DNA of 64,000 bases from an uncultured Eggerthellaceae bacterium (lineage in GTDB: Bacteria > Actinomycetota > Coriobacteriia > Coriobacteriales > Eggerthellaceae). Shown here in pieces: positions 18,726 through 27,340 of the stretch (positions within the stretch are counted from its first letter, which is position 1; every line of letters begins with the position of its first letter). Under the pieces are notes generated by a model. That model was not told where the DNA came from. It saw only the letters and a program-made list of their open reading frames with translations, and ran no database searches. Location of the stretch: contig CAJURO010000006.1 in the NCBI GenBank assembly GCA_910588985.1, positions 19,075 through 83,074 on the forward strand, in the 5' to 3' direction. The position numbers and the translations under genes were made by a program.

Positions 18726-19571
18726 TTACTCGAAATCGAAGAACCATCTGAAGGAATGCTCGTCGAATGCTTGCTTCTCCTGTGCAAGGTACTTCTCTGT
18801 CAAGCGGTCGAACTCACCATCTTGCTTAGACTGCGCGATGAATGCATTCAGCTGGTCGAGCAGCTCGGTGTCCCCTTTCTTTACCGCAATGCCCCACTCC
18901 TCGGCATCTTGGAACGGAATGAACACTGCTGTTGTCGTATCGGGGTTAGCAAGGTTGTTACGGTAGATAGTCAACTGATCATAGAGGAAGCCATCGGCCT
19001 TTCCTTGCACGACCTCCGTGACGCAGGCGCTCTCATCAGCTAAGCGCACGATGTCTGCTTGGGGAAGATTCTTGGTAGCATACACATCTCCCGTAGACCC
19101 TGTCTTCACTGCCACCTTCTTGCCGCTTTGATTGAGGTCGTCAATGGACTCTATGCCCGACCCCGCATTCGCCAATATAGCCAACTGTGCCATCGCATAA
19201 GGATCTGAAAAGTCGACTGCTTCCTTGCGCTCATCTGTGATCGTCATCGAGCTCATCACACAGTCAGCTTTGTCTGTTTGAAGCGAAGGGATAAGACCGT
19301 CCCAGGCTGTGTTCTCCACCACCAGGTCATACCCATAGGCTTCGGCGAAGTCTTGCATGAAATCAACCGCGATGCCTTCTGGGTTGCCTGCTTCATCCTT
19401 TGTTTCGAAAGGCGGATAAGCCAACTCCATGGCCACCGTGAGAACAGGCTTGCTCTCCGTTGATCCCTGTTGCGGCTTCTGCGTCTCATGCGATGCGCAG
19501 CCTGCCAGCAGGCCAACACAGCACATCGCAACTAAAATACCCCTGATCCCTCTTCGCATGTTCCCATTCAT
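18726..19571 (-). CDS. amino-acid-type ABC transporter substrate-binding lipoprotein
   Basis: A 281-residue protein with a lipoprotein signal: LLAGCAS, lipidated Cys25. The mature part is a family 3 solute-binding protein (MELAYPPFETKDEAGN, then GIAVDFMQDFAEAYGYDL, then CVMSSMTITDERKEAVDFS). It should capture a polar amino acid or related compound outside the cell and pass it to the adjacent permease. The ATG overlaps the MarR stop by four bases, so translation is coupled. Confidence 0.92.
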   Translation of the reverse strand: MNGNMRRGIRGILVAMCCVGLLAGCASHETQKPQQGSTESKPVLTVAMELAYPPFETKDEAGNPEGIAVDFMQDFAEAYGYDLVVENTAWDGLIPSLQTDKADCVMSSMTITDERKEAVDFSDPYAMAQLAILANAGSGIESIDDLNQSGKKVAVKTGSTGDVYATKNLPQADIVRLADESACVTEVVQGKADGFLYDQLTIYRNNLANPDTTTAVFIPFQDAEEWGIAVKKGDTELLDQLNAFIAQSKQDGEFDRLTEKYLAQEKQAFDEHSFRWFFDFE

Positions 19572-20056
19572 CTCTTGCTTTGTCCTTTCTCCAGGGCACC
19601 AATGAAATTGGCACGTACCTTATCGAGCGTCTTGCAGGTGATAGCAAGGTCAGACTTGCTCACTCCCTGCATCTGAACTTCAACCAACTGCGCCGAGATA
19701 TGCTCGAATTCCTTCTGCATGCTCTTACCTTGCTTGCTGAGCGAAACCTCGGTCACCCGATGGTCTGCTTCGCTCTTCTGTGTTTCGACATAGCCCTCTT
19801 TGACGAGCTTCTTCACAAGGGCCGTAACAGTGGATGGATCGCGATTGATCTTCTCGGCAAGGCCCTGCATCGTCACCGTCTCTTGAGCAAAGAGCACCAT
19901 CAATATGTCACCGTGCGAGGGAACGAGCCCCTCCATCCCATTTGCTTGCAGCTGATCGGCGATGAAGCCATTCGCTGCACCGAGCGTGCGGGCAAGCCGA
20001 CTGATGAAATCATCTGTATTGGGCATACGCGTAGCTGCTGGCTCGTCATCGACCAT
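19568..20056 (-). CDS. MarR-family transcriptional regulator
   Basis: About 162 residues with a MarR winged helix (LVPSHGDILMVLFAQETVTMQGLAEKI in part; DPSTVTALVKKLVKEGYV; then DHRVTEVSLSKQGKSM for the wing). The ATG at 20056 has AAGGAAGGA upstream. A GTG at 20125 would add 23 unconserved-looking residues and is the alternative. Placed second in the operon, it may control it through the palindrome at 20883-20894. Confidence 0.88.
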   Translation of the reverse strand: MVDDEPAATRMPNTDDFISRLARTLGAANGFIADQLQANGMEGLVPSHGDILMVLFAQETVTMQGLAEKINRDPSTVTALVKKLVKEGYVETQKSEADHRVTEVSLSKQGKSMQKEFEHISAQLVEVQMQGVSKSDLAITCKTLDKVRANFIGALEKGQSKR

Positions 20057-20142
20057 GACCGCACATCCTTCCTTCTCTTTGGCTGCATCGTTCGGCTCAA
20101 AGGAGAGCCTGAACGATCCGATCACCGAACGTCACGCCACCC

Positions 20143-20823
20143 TTAGGCAAGAAGCCCCTTCTCCTCGACAGCACCTGCAGGGCACACATGATGGCAATTC
20201 CCACACTCGTCGCATCGCTCGCCTAAGATGCGGTAAGGAGATCCCGCAACGATGGCCTTATGGGTGCAGACCGTCATACATGAGCCACATCCGATGCATG
20301 CATCGGTGATATGGAATCCAGGGTCGACGAACGTAGCCCCTCCCCATGCAAAGCGCTCGCGCTCGATCTTGTGATCGCGATTGATCATATTGAAGTCATA
20401 ATCATACAGCTCGCCCCATGCACGATCGAGCGCGAAGACCGTCGTTTCGGGATATCTGCCCGTATCGTAGACAACAACATTGAAGTTAGGGTCAACCTCG
20501 GCATGTGCCGCGATCTCCTCTGAGGTCAGCTCGCGCACATGGCCGCTCACGCGGATCATGAACCCAGGGGCGAATTTGGGCAAGTTGTCCTCATCGTTGT
20601 AACAACGCATCTCGGTGAACTCGCCACAGGCGGACAATGCGCTCCCAGCTTTCAGCTGTCGATAGAATGGCTTGCCTGTCATGGTGGTGAAGTACAACCC
20701 TTCGCTATCCCATGCAACGAAATGAGCGATCCGCGAGTCGACGCCTCCCTGATCATCAAGCGTCGCAAAGCTACAACAACCTACTTTCGAGAACAGATCG
20801 AAAACCTCTTGGATTGTCAGCAT
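20143..20823 (-). CDS. pyridoxamine-phosphate-oxidase-fold flavoprotein fused to a 2x[4Fe-4S] ferredoxin domain
   Basis: A 226-residue protein. Residues 1-135 form a split-barrel FMN-binding domain of the pyridoxamine 5'-phosphate oxidase superfamily (VGCCSFATLDDQGG, LYFTTMTGKPFYRQL). Residues 170-220 are a bacterial ferredoxin domain with Cys176, 179, 182, 186 and Cys204, 207, 210, 214. The combination suggests a ferredoxin-coupled flavin reductase or nitroreductase-like activity in the cytoplasm; substrate is not known. AGGAGG precedes the ATG. First gene of the operon with MarR, transporter and ATP-grasp genes. Confidence 0.85.
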   Translation of the reverse strand: MLTIQEVFDLFSKVGCCSFATLDDQGGVDSRIAHFVAWDSEGLYFTTMTGKPFYRQLKAGSALSACGEFTEMRCYNDEDNLPKFAPGFMIRVSGHVRELTSEEIAAHAEVDPNFNVVVYDTGRYPETTVFALDRAWGELYDYDFNMINRDHKIERERFAWGGATFVDPGFHITDACIGCGSCMTVCTHKAIVAGSPYRILGERCDECGNCHHVCPAGAVEEKGLLA

Positions 20824-20882
20824 ATGAGCCTCCTCCTCGTCCTGCTCCTGAGAAAACCTCTGAAAGCCTTGTCCTGAAATAG

Positions 20883-20932
20883 TTTGATATCAAAGCGTTT
20901 TCAATATTACTTTTATGTCAAAGCAATGTCAA
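20883..20932 (-). promoter_or_regulatory. promoter and palindromic operator of the flavoprotein-MarR-transporter operon
   Basis: On the minus strand TTGACA (complement of 20927-20932) and TAATAT (complement of 20904-20909) are 17 bases apart, a near-consensus sigma-70 promoter. A perfect 12-bp palindrome TTTGATATCAAA (20883-20894) covers the expected transcription start, where a bound repressor would block initiation. The MarR protein of the same operon is the likely binder. Confidence 0.6.
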
Positions 20933-20949
20933 GGGCACAAGAGAATCGT

Positions 20950-20976
20950 CTTGACCCTCCCGTGTCCTTGGTCAGG
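20950..20976 (-). terminator. weak hairpin after the symporter gene
   Basis: CTTGACC (20950-20956) can pair with GGTCAGG (20970-20976), including one G-U pair, 33 bases past the symporter stop. There is no clear T run, so terminator function is tentative. Confidence 0.3.
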
Positions 20977-21008
20977 CTTCTTATGAGGAGTGCGAGGAAA
21001 AGGATGCT

Positions 21009-22646
21009 TTATGAGCTTCGCACGATATCGATCGCTTCTTGAACCTCTGGAGCGATCCCTTCGCGAGCCCCATCAGCCGCACTTCCTGGCACAGGTTCGC
21101 CCTTCGCCTCCTCTTTCGCAACCTCGGCTTCGAACTCACGATCAGAGGCTGACAGACGCGAAGGCGGGTCGATCTGGAACTCTTGCGCTGGGGTGAAGAG
21201 GCTCACCACAGGCACCACGACGAGCGACAGCAGCATGCAGAGTGCGCCGCAGTTGATCGGGCTTGCGATCAGCGGCGTGCCCGCGAAGCCCATGCACATA
21301 TTGACAGCCGTCAGGCCAACGCCAATGGCGAACGAGCACCACACAGCGGCCTTCGACACCTTCTTCTTGTACAGCCCCCACAGGAATGGCCCTAAGAAAG
21401 CGCCTGCAAGCGCGCCCCATGAGTATCCCATCAGCTGTGCGATGAACACGATGGATGAGTGATACTGCAAAAGCGCGATGGCAGCCGAGATCACAATGAA
21501 TACCACGAGCAGCACACGCATGCTGACGAGCTGCTTCTTCTCATCCATCTTCTTCACGATGTTGCCCTTGATAAGGTCGATCGTCAGCGTGGAAGAAGAT
21601 GTCAGCACGAGCGAGCTCAGCGTTGACATGCTTGCCGACAACACGAGCACGATCACCAAGCCAATGAGAATGTCGGGCAGCGTTGAGAGCATCGTCGGGA
21701 TCACCGAGTCATAGATCGGCGTGCCATTCGCAGCGTATTCAATCTGCCCCTCATAGAGACGACCAAAACCGCCGAGGAAGTATGAACCGCCCGCAACGAC
21801 AAAGGCGAATACCGTCGAGATAATGGCACCCTGCTTCACCGCCGGACCAGACTTGATGGCATAGAACTTCTGGACCATCTGCGGCAGACCCCATGTTCCC
21901 AACGAAGTAAGGACTACAACGCCCAACAGGTTGAAGAGATCAGGTCCAAAGAAGCTCACATAGGCTCCCTGCATCTCAGTGCCGCTTGCTTGGATCTGGG
22001 AAAGCTGAACAATCGCTTCGCTAAAGCCGCCATTGCTCATAAGGACTGCCACTATAACGGCTGTGATGCCCAAGAGCATGACGATGCCCTGAATGAAGTC
22101 ATTCATGACCGTGGCCATGTACCCACCAACAACAACATAGATGCAGGTGATGATGGCCATTCCGATCACGCAGACATCATAGGGAAGATCGAACGCCATG
22201 CCGAAAAGACGCGAGAGGCCGTTATACACGCTGGCGGTATAGGGAATAAGGAATACGAAGATGATGGCGGCAGCAGCAATCCTCAGTGCCTTCGAGTCAT
22301 AGCGCTTACCAAAGAACTCTGGCATGGTCTGCGCCCCAAGACGATGCGTTATCTCGCGCGTGCGTGGCCCTAAGATCCACCATGCCAAGAGAGATCCCAG
22401 GATGGCGTTGCCAATACCTGCCCATGTTGCGGCAAGGCCGTACTTAAAGCCAAACTGTCCCGCATAGCCGACGAACACGACGGCTGAGAAGTAGCTTGTC
22501 CCGTAGGCGAACGCGCTCATCCAAGGACCTACCTTGCGACCACCGAGCACGAACCCATCAACGGTCTTCGTCGAACGATTGCAATAGATGCCCACCCCTA
22601 TTGCAATACCAACGAACACCAATACCAGCACTATCTTCGCTATCAT
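21009..22646 (-). CDS. sodium:solute symporter family transporter
   Basis: A 545-residue membrane protein of the SSS family (PutP/PanF type), with about thirteen hydrophobic segments and the family stretch FVLGGRKVGPWMSAFAYGTS, then GYAGQFGFKYGL. Cotransports a solute with sodium into the cell. Substrate (amino acid, carboxylate or vitamin) cannot be told from sequence. AGGAGGG six bases before the ATG supports the start. A structured leader with a hairpin-T run lies upstream. Confidence 0.92.
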   Translation of the reverse strand: MIAKIVLVLVFVGIAIGVGIYCNRSTKTVDGFVLGGRKVGPWMSAFAYGTSYFSAVVFVGYAGQFGFKYGLAATWAGIGNAILGSLLAWWILGPRTREITHRLGAQTMPEFFGKRYDSKALRIAAAAIIFVFLIPYTASVYNGLSRLFGMAFDLPYDVCVIGMAIITCIYVVVGGYMATVMNDFIQGIVMLLGITAVIVAVLMSNGGFSEAIVQLSQIQASGTEMQGAYVSFFGPDLFNLLGVVVLTSLGTWGLPQMVQKFYAIKSGPAVKQGAIISTVFAFVVAGGSYFLGGFGRLYEGQIEYAANGTPIYDSVIPTMLSTLPDILIGLVIVLVLSASMSTLSSLVLTSSSTLTIDLIKGNIVKKMDEKKQLVSMRVLLVVFIVISAAIALLQYHSSIVFIAQLMGYSWGALAGAFLGPFLWGLYKKKVSKAAVWCSFAIGVGLTAVNMCMGFAGTPLIASPINCGALCMLLSLVVVPVVSLFTPAQEFQIDPPSRLSASDREFEAEVAKEEAKGEPVPGSAADGAREGIAPEVQEAIDIVRSS

Positions 22647-22738
22647 TCCAAACCCTCCTGTGAAGAAAAGACGATCCTAGAGCCGCACGCAGGCGGCCTC
22701 TCCCCAATCGATTGCGCACACGACCAGACCTCAGGCAT

Positions 22739-22773
22739 AAAAAAATGGCCCGAGAGAAAACCCGTGTGCCATT
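22739..22773 (-). terminator. intrinsic terminator or attenuator in the symporter leader
   Basis: Read on the minus strand, AATGGC (22768-22773) pairs with GCCATT (22744-22749) and is followed at once by seven T residues. It lies about 95 bases upstream of the symporter start. It either ends vapBC transcription or attenuates the symporter transcript. Confidence 0.5.
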
Positions 22774-22971
22774 AATATCGAAAAACAGAGCTTATAAGAA
22801 CGGCGATACTGCACTCAGCGAAATGCTCAGACATCATCGCGCACGCATCATCGCTCATACATTTCTGAGCGAAATGCTGCGTCTGCAGTGCACAGCACTG
22901 TGAGCCATTGATGATGTATTCGCCGAGAAAATCCATGGCGATTACTTTATCACACTAAAGAGCGAGTGCAA
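22774..22971 (-). promoter_or_regulatory. promoter and repeat-rich 5' leader of the symporter gene
   Basis: On the minus strand TTGCAC (22966-22971) and TAAAGT (22944-22949), 16 bases apart, form a plausible promoter. The leader then contains GCATTTCGCT twice and GCGATGATG twice, in an outer-inner-inner-outer order. CGCTCA can pair with TGAGCG inside it. The rest of the 421-base gap 22647-23067 shows no gene. Confidence 0.35.
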
Positions 22972-23067
22972 GGGAAAATCTGGCTCATCGCGTGAATAAG
23001 CCATGCGCTCGTAGTCTCTTTCTAGGGTAAGACGGGGGCGGTTCAGATGCCATGCATGCTGTCGTTT

Positions 23068-23475
23068 CTAAAAGTCGATCTCTTCCCAGCATTCAATGGG
23101 AAGCCTTGGAACGCGCTTGAACTCATCTACGTTGTTGGTGACAAGAATGGCCGAATGTGCCAAGGCTGTTGCAGCGATAAGATAATCATTGCTCCCTATC
23201 GCCATGCCCTTTCTCTCAAGATCAGCGCGAATCTTTGCATATTGAATAACGCAGCGGTCGTCAAAGAGCACTATCTCGAATGGCAAGAGGAGCGTTTCCA
23301 CACGAAAACGCTCCTCTTCTCGTCGGCTGCTCTTTTCTGCACCGAGCAGGAGCTCGGCCTTCACCACTGCAGGAACCTTGAACAAGCTTGCATCGCTATT
23401 CATGAGCAGTTCACAACTCAGAGGAAGCTTTCCGCGCAAAAAACCAATAAGAATGCTTGAGTCGAGATAATACAT
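23068..23475 (-). CDS. vapC: VapC-type PIN-domain ribonuclease toxin
   Basis: A 135-residue PIN-domain protein. Acidic residues Asp5 (YYLDSS), Glu41 (VKAELLLG), Asp97 (GSNDYLIAA) and Asp117 (NNVDEF) are placed as expected for the metal-dependent active site. VapC toxins cut tRNA or rRNA when the antitoxin is degraded. The gene starts nine bases after the antitoxin stop, a normal module layout. Confidence 0.9.
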   Translation of the reverse strand: MYYLDSSILIGFLRGKLPLSCELLMNSDASLFKVPAVVKAELLLGAEKSSRREEERFRVETLLLPFEIVLFDDRCVIQYAKIRADLERKGMAIGSNDYLIAATALAHSAILVTNNVDEFKRVPRLPIECWEEIDF

Positions 23476-23484
23476 CCGAACTCC

Positions 23485-23727
23485 TTACACCGTATTAAGA
23501 GGAGTAACTGGTTCTGGAATCAAATCAGGAACATCTGGAAAATCAGGAGAACTGCCAAAGAGCTCAAAGTACCCAGGGGGCCACCCGTTCACCCATCCTC
23601 TACCCGACTCATGCCGCTTTTCAAGAACTTCTCGAACATATGAGGAAATGGATTTTCCCTCAGCATCTGCATCAGCACGCAGTTCATCCATCGCGACATC
23701 ATCCATATATAAAGAGAGTTGCGCCAT
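23485..23727 (-). CDS. vapB: antitoxin of the vapBC module
   Basis: An 80-residue protein. MAQLSLYMDDVAMDELR and GKSISSYVREVLEKR resemble a ribbon-helix-helix DNA-binding domain; the tail is proline-rich (FPDVPDLIPEPVTP) and would wrap the toxin. I placed the start at 23727, since AAGGAG lies seven bases upstream; an ATG at 23742 overlaps that site. It should neutralise VapC and repress the operon. Confidence 0.85.
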   Translation of the reverse strand: MAQLSLYMDDVAMDELRADADAEGKSISSYVREVLEKRHESGRGWVNGWPPGYFELFGSSPDFPDVPDLIPEPVTPLNTV

Positions 23728-23766
23728 GAGTTCTCCTTCCAAAGAAGATATGGCAAGTATCTCACA

Positions 23767-23794
23767 AGTATATTCTTTTGCTTCTCAAGAGAAG
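23767..23794 (-). promoter_or_regulatory. vapBC promoter with candidate operator
   Basis: A -10 box TATACT (complement of 23767-23772) lies next to the palindrome CTTCTCAAGAGAAG (23781-23794) in the spacer. No good -35 is visible. The position suits autorepression by the antitoxin. Confidence 0.4.
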
Positions 23795-23845
23795 GCACTT
23801 GAGGATGTTTCTTTTGACTCTGTTAACCCAGATTGAATACACAAT

Positions 23846-23946
23846 GGATTGCCATATGATGATGAAAGTCTCGCCGCGTCGTCGCTTTGAGCCATAAGTC
23901 TCTCAGCGACTTTGGCTTACCTCGCTTTCATCATCATATGGCAACC
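23846..23946 (-). repeat. hairpin intergenic repeat, copy B
   Basis: A 101-bp copy in the opposite orientation to copy A. The core is nearly the same as copy A, but the outer stem is ATATGATGATGAAAG paired with CTTTCATCATCATAT, whereas copy A has a different sequence at the same place that also pairs. It lies downstream of the ABC transporter stop and upstream of the vapBC promoter. Confidence 0.9.
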
Positions 23947-23992
23947 TTCAAGCGAAATAGATCCAGCTTGAGTTAACAGAGTCAATTCTTCT

Positions 23993-26900
23993 TTATTCGC
24001 TTCTGAGTGCCTCGACAGGATCCTTGCGTGATGCGCTCTTCGCGGGAATGAGACCTGCGATGAACGAGAGCGCCACACTGATCAGGACGAGGATCAGCCC
24101 TGCCATCCATGGCAAGCTTGCCACATCAGGCACATCGAAGAGTGCGTAGACGATGGCACTTGCAGGGATGCAGCACAGCGCTGTGATGCCCACACCAAGA
24201 ATGCCCGATATCAAGCCTTCGATCACCGTTTCCGCATTGAATATCTGCGAGATGTTCCCCTTGCTCGCTCCGATCGCACGAAGGATGCCGATCTCTTTGC
24301 GGCGCTCGAGCACGCTGATATAGGTGATGACGCCGATCATGATCGAACTCACGATAAGCGAGATCGACACGAACGCGATGAGCACGTAGGAGATCATATC
24401 GATGATCGTGGTCACCGAGCTCATGAGCGCACCTACGATGTCGGTATACGTGATGGCCTTCGATTCTTGACCAGTAGAATTCATGCGATCGTTGTAAGCA
24501 TCAAGGATGTCGATGATCCCCTGCTTCGCCTCGAAGTCCTTTGCGAAGATGTCGATCTCGTAGGGCTTGTCCATCTGCGCGTAATCAAGCTTCGCGAGAT
24601 TGTTGTCGAACGACGCCTCTTCAGGAGACATCATGGACATGATGAGCTCGGTCAGCTCATCTTCGGTCATATCGAAGGAGAAGGCGTTCTTGAATGCTTC
24701 CTCATCGATGGACATGGCGCTTGACATGCTCGCCGTGAAATCTCCCATCGCCTTCGTCAGCGCCATGGTGATGGATTGCTGCATCTGCGAAGAGAGCGCC
24801 GTGAGCGTTTGCGTCATATACTCCTGCATATACTGCTGGATGTATTGCTGCATGGCCTCCATCTGCTGCTGTTGGATCTGCTGCATCGTATTGGCGTAAT
24901 CCTGCATGATGCCTTGGGCGGCAGGTAACTCAAGATAGTCTGTAATAGACTGTTGAATCTCAGCAGGAGTAGTAGGCCTATGAGCTGGGTCGAGGGTAAA
25001 GAAGTATTGGATATATCCTGTCATGAGCTTTGAGATCATCGTCTTGGCTGCGTCTGTGCCCGCTTCATCAGAGCCGCCTGAGCTTCCGCCGCCCATCGCG
25101 CTCGGATCGAATGGCGGAGGAGCTGGCAAGCTTGAAGAGTCAAAGTTGATATCAAGACCAGACAGGTCAAGCTTCATCTTGCTCTCGTCGAATTTGAAGG
25201 CCGCGGAGAGGGCGTCCGTATCAACGGTGAACAGGTTCTCCATCGGGGAACCTTCGTCAGCGTTCGTATCGTCCGCCTCTTCGGCGAAGGTCTTGCCATT
25301 GAACACATCCACTGAAGGCTCCGCAAGCTGCTCTTGAACGATCTGCGTTTTCCCAGCTTCCTCGATAAGGTGGTCGGTGAGCTCAGGCGTGTAGTAGATG
25401 CCCGAGTTCATCATCGTGGTATTCGCGCCCTCCTTCGGCTGCACGATGCCTGCGATGACCAGGTCCTCGCTTTCAGCAATGACGCCCTTCATGAACTCTT
25501 CGTCGCCCGACTTGTCCACCCAAACGTCAAACTCCTCATCGTATTGATAGAAGTCTGCCGAGCAGACCAGCTTGAGCTTTAGATCGAGAAAGTCTTGATA
25601 AGTAAACTCCTGGCCGTCATCCACTTCGGTTGTGAATTCCTCTTCGTTCACGAACGCGCGCACCATCTCGTCCATGATCTCACGGTCGCGAAGTCCCAGA
25701 ATGTAGAGGAGAAAATCGCTCACGCTGCCGTTATGCGTCAAAACGAGCACGCACTCATTCGGCGCTTCAGGCCAGTGGCCTGCTTTCACGTCGTAAGATT
25801 CCTTCGCCATGTCGATGGTGCCCATCATCTGGGCGAACATGTCAGTGCTCATCATCTGAGACATGATCCCGCTAGAAGAGATGCTCGACCCGATGCCCAT
25901 GGAGGCAAACGTCGTATCGGGATTGACCTGCTGCACCCCATCTTCGGTATCAGCCAAAAAGACATTGGCGGTAACGTTGTATTTGTATTCGACGTCGTTG
26001 GCATACTTTTCGATGCCGCTTTCGCCGCTTTCCAGATATTCCTTGAGCGAAGCGAGGTCGTTCGAGCCTACGCTGTCGAACATGCGCCCCATGATGGCAG
26101 CCTCATGCACGACGGTATCGTTGCCAGCACCCTCGGCCGTCTCGCTAGATTCCCCATCATCGGTGTCCCCCGCTCCCATTCCCATGGTAGACACCATCAT
26201 CGAGCTCATGTCGAACCCTGTGGAGGTGATCTGCAGCGGGTAAGATGAGAGCGTTTCTTCCTCGACGCTTGCGATGTAGTTGTTCACGCCATTCGCAAGC
26301 GCCAAGATTGACGCGATACCGATGATGCCGATGCTTCCAGCGAAGGCCGTCATGATGGTACGGCCCTTCTTCGTCATGAGGTTGTTGAACGAAAGCGAAA
26401 GCGCTGTGAGGAAGCTCATCGATGTTCGACGGATCTTCTTCTTGGAAACTCTGGCCAGCTCTTCAGGAGTGGGCGTATAGGGATCGGAGTCATTGAGGAT
26501 GACCCCATCAGCCAAGTTCACGATGCGCGTTGCATACTCCTCGGCAAGCTCGGGATTATGCGTGACCATGATGACCAGGCGATCTGAGGCGATCTCGGTA
26601 AGGAGATCCATGATCTGAACGCTCGTCTTGCTATCGAGCGCACCCGTCGGCTCATCGGCAAGAAGGATCTCTGGATCATTGATGAGCGCACGGGCAATGG
26701 CAACGCGCTGCATCTGACCGCCAGAGAGCTGGCTTGGCTTCTTGTTGATATGCTCACCCAATCCAACACGCTCAAGCGCTTCAATAGCGCGCTGACGACG
26801 CTCTTCGCGATCGACTCCTGAAAGCGTGAGCGCTAACTCTACATTCGCCAGAACGCTTTGATGCGGGATGAGGTTATAGCTCTGGAAGACGAATCCGATG

Positions 26901-27151
26901 CGGTTGTTGCGGTAGGTATCCCAGTCCTTGTCCTTGTAGTTCTTGGTAGAGATGCCGTCGACGATGAGATCACCAGAATCGTAATGATCGAGGCCACCTA
27001 TGATGTTGAGCAACGTGGTCTTGCCTGAACCTGACGGTCCCAGAATAGCGGCGAACTCGTTATCCCGAAAGTTAATGGAAACATCATCAAGCGCAACTTG
27101 CGTGAAGTCGCCTACGGTATAGGACTTGCGGATATTCTTAAGCTGTAACAT
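23993..27151 (-). CDS. MacB-like ABC transporter, ATPase fused to FtsX-type permease
   Basis: A 1052-residue single-chain half-transporter. Residues 1-225 form the ATPase (Walker A GPSGSGKTT, signature LSGGQMQRVAIARAL, Walker B LLADEPTGALD). The first membrane helix lies near residue 265-285, and a large extracytoplasmic region of about 550 residues follows. Three C-terminal helices with FtsX signature (ERRKEIGILRAIGASKGNI) end at PVEALRSE. The outer region contains a Gln/Met-rich helical stretch (IQQQQMEAMQQYIQQYM, encoded near 24816-24900). Members act as mechanotransmission pumps for lipoproteins, peptides or drugs. Substrate is unknown. It has no partner gene. Confidence 0.9.
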   Translation of the reverse strand: MLQLKNIRKSYTVGDFTQVALDDVSINFRDNEFAAILGPSGSGKTTLLNIIGGLDHYDSGDLIVDGISTKNYKDKDWDTYRNNRIGFVFQSYNLIPHQSVLANVELALTLSGVDREERRQRAIEALERVGLGEHINKKPSQLSGGQMQRVAIARALINDPEILLADEPTGALDSKTSVQIMDLLTEIASDRLVIMVTHNPELAEEYATRIVNLADGVILNDSDPYTPTPEELARVSKKKIRRTSMSFLTALSLSFNNLMTKKGRTIMTAFAGSIGIIGIASILALANGVNNYIASVEEETLSSYPLQITSTGFDMSSMMVSTMGMGAGDTDDGESSETAEGAGNDTVVHEAAIMGRMFDSVGSNDLASLKEYLESGESGIEKYANDVEYKYNVTANVFLADTEDGVQQVNPDTTFASMGIGSSISSSGIMSQMMSTDMFAQMMGTIDMAKESYDVKAGHWPEAPNECVLVLTHNGSVSDFLLYILGLRDREIMDEMVRAFVNEEEFTTEVDDGQEFTYQDFLDLKLKLVCSADFYQYDEEFDVWVDKSGDEEFMKGVIAESEDLVIAGIVQPKEGANTTMMNSGIYYTPELTDHLIEEAGKTQIVQEQLAEPSVDVFNGKTFAEEADDTNADEGSPMENLFTVDTDALSAAFKFDESKMKLDLSGLDINFDSSSLPAPPPFDPSAMGGGSSGGSDEAGTDAAKTMISKLMTGYIQYFFTLDPAHRPTTPAEIQQSITDYLELPAAQGIMQDYANTMQQIQQQQMEAMQQYIQQYMQEYMTQTLTALSSQMQQSITMALTKAMGDFTASMSSAMSIDEEAFKNAFSFDMTEDELTELIMSMMSPEEASFDNNLAKLDYAQMDKPYEIDIFAKDFEAKQGIIDILDAYNDRMNSTGQESKAITYTDIVGALMSSVTTIIDMISYVLIAFVSISLIVSSIMIGVITYISVLERRKEIGILRAIGASKGNISQIFNAETVIEGLISGILGVGITALCCIPASAIVYALFDVPDVASLPWMAGLILVLISVALSFIAGLIPAKSASRKDPVEALRSE

Positions 27152-27294
27152 GAGAAACCTTCAGATCTGCTGCTTGCGCTCGTTTTGTTCCGACCAATAC
27201 TACCAAAAATGAGCAGACTACCACCTTACAGATGCGTTATACATGTTCACAAGAGACGTCAGGACGTTACGGCTTCTCAATCCACTTTTCTTCA

Positions 27295-27323
27295 TTACAC
27301 CGTTGCTTTCGCGAACGGCGTAA
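27295..27323 (-). terminator. hairpin downstream of aspS
   Basis: On the minus strand TTACGCCGTT (27314-27323) pairs with AACGGTGTAA (27295-27304), ten pairs including one G-U, 18 bases beyond the aspS stop. No strong T run follows. Confidence 0.45.
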
Positions 27324-27340
27324 TCTTCGTCTCAGGCGAA

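Noticed and set aside
17799..19043. Open frame of 414 codons on the plus strand
   Set aside because: Lies opposite the permease and binding-protein genes; composition is that of a codon-bias shadow.
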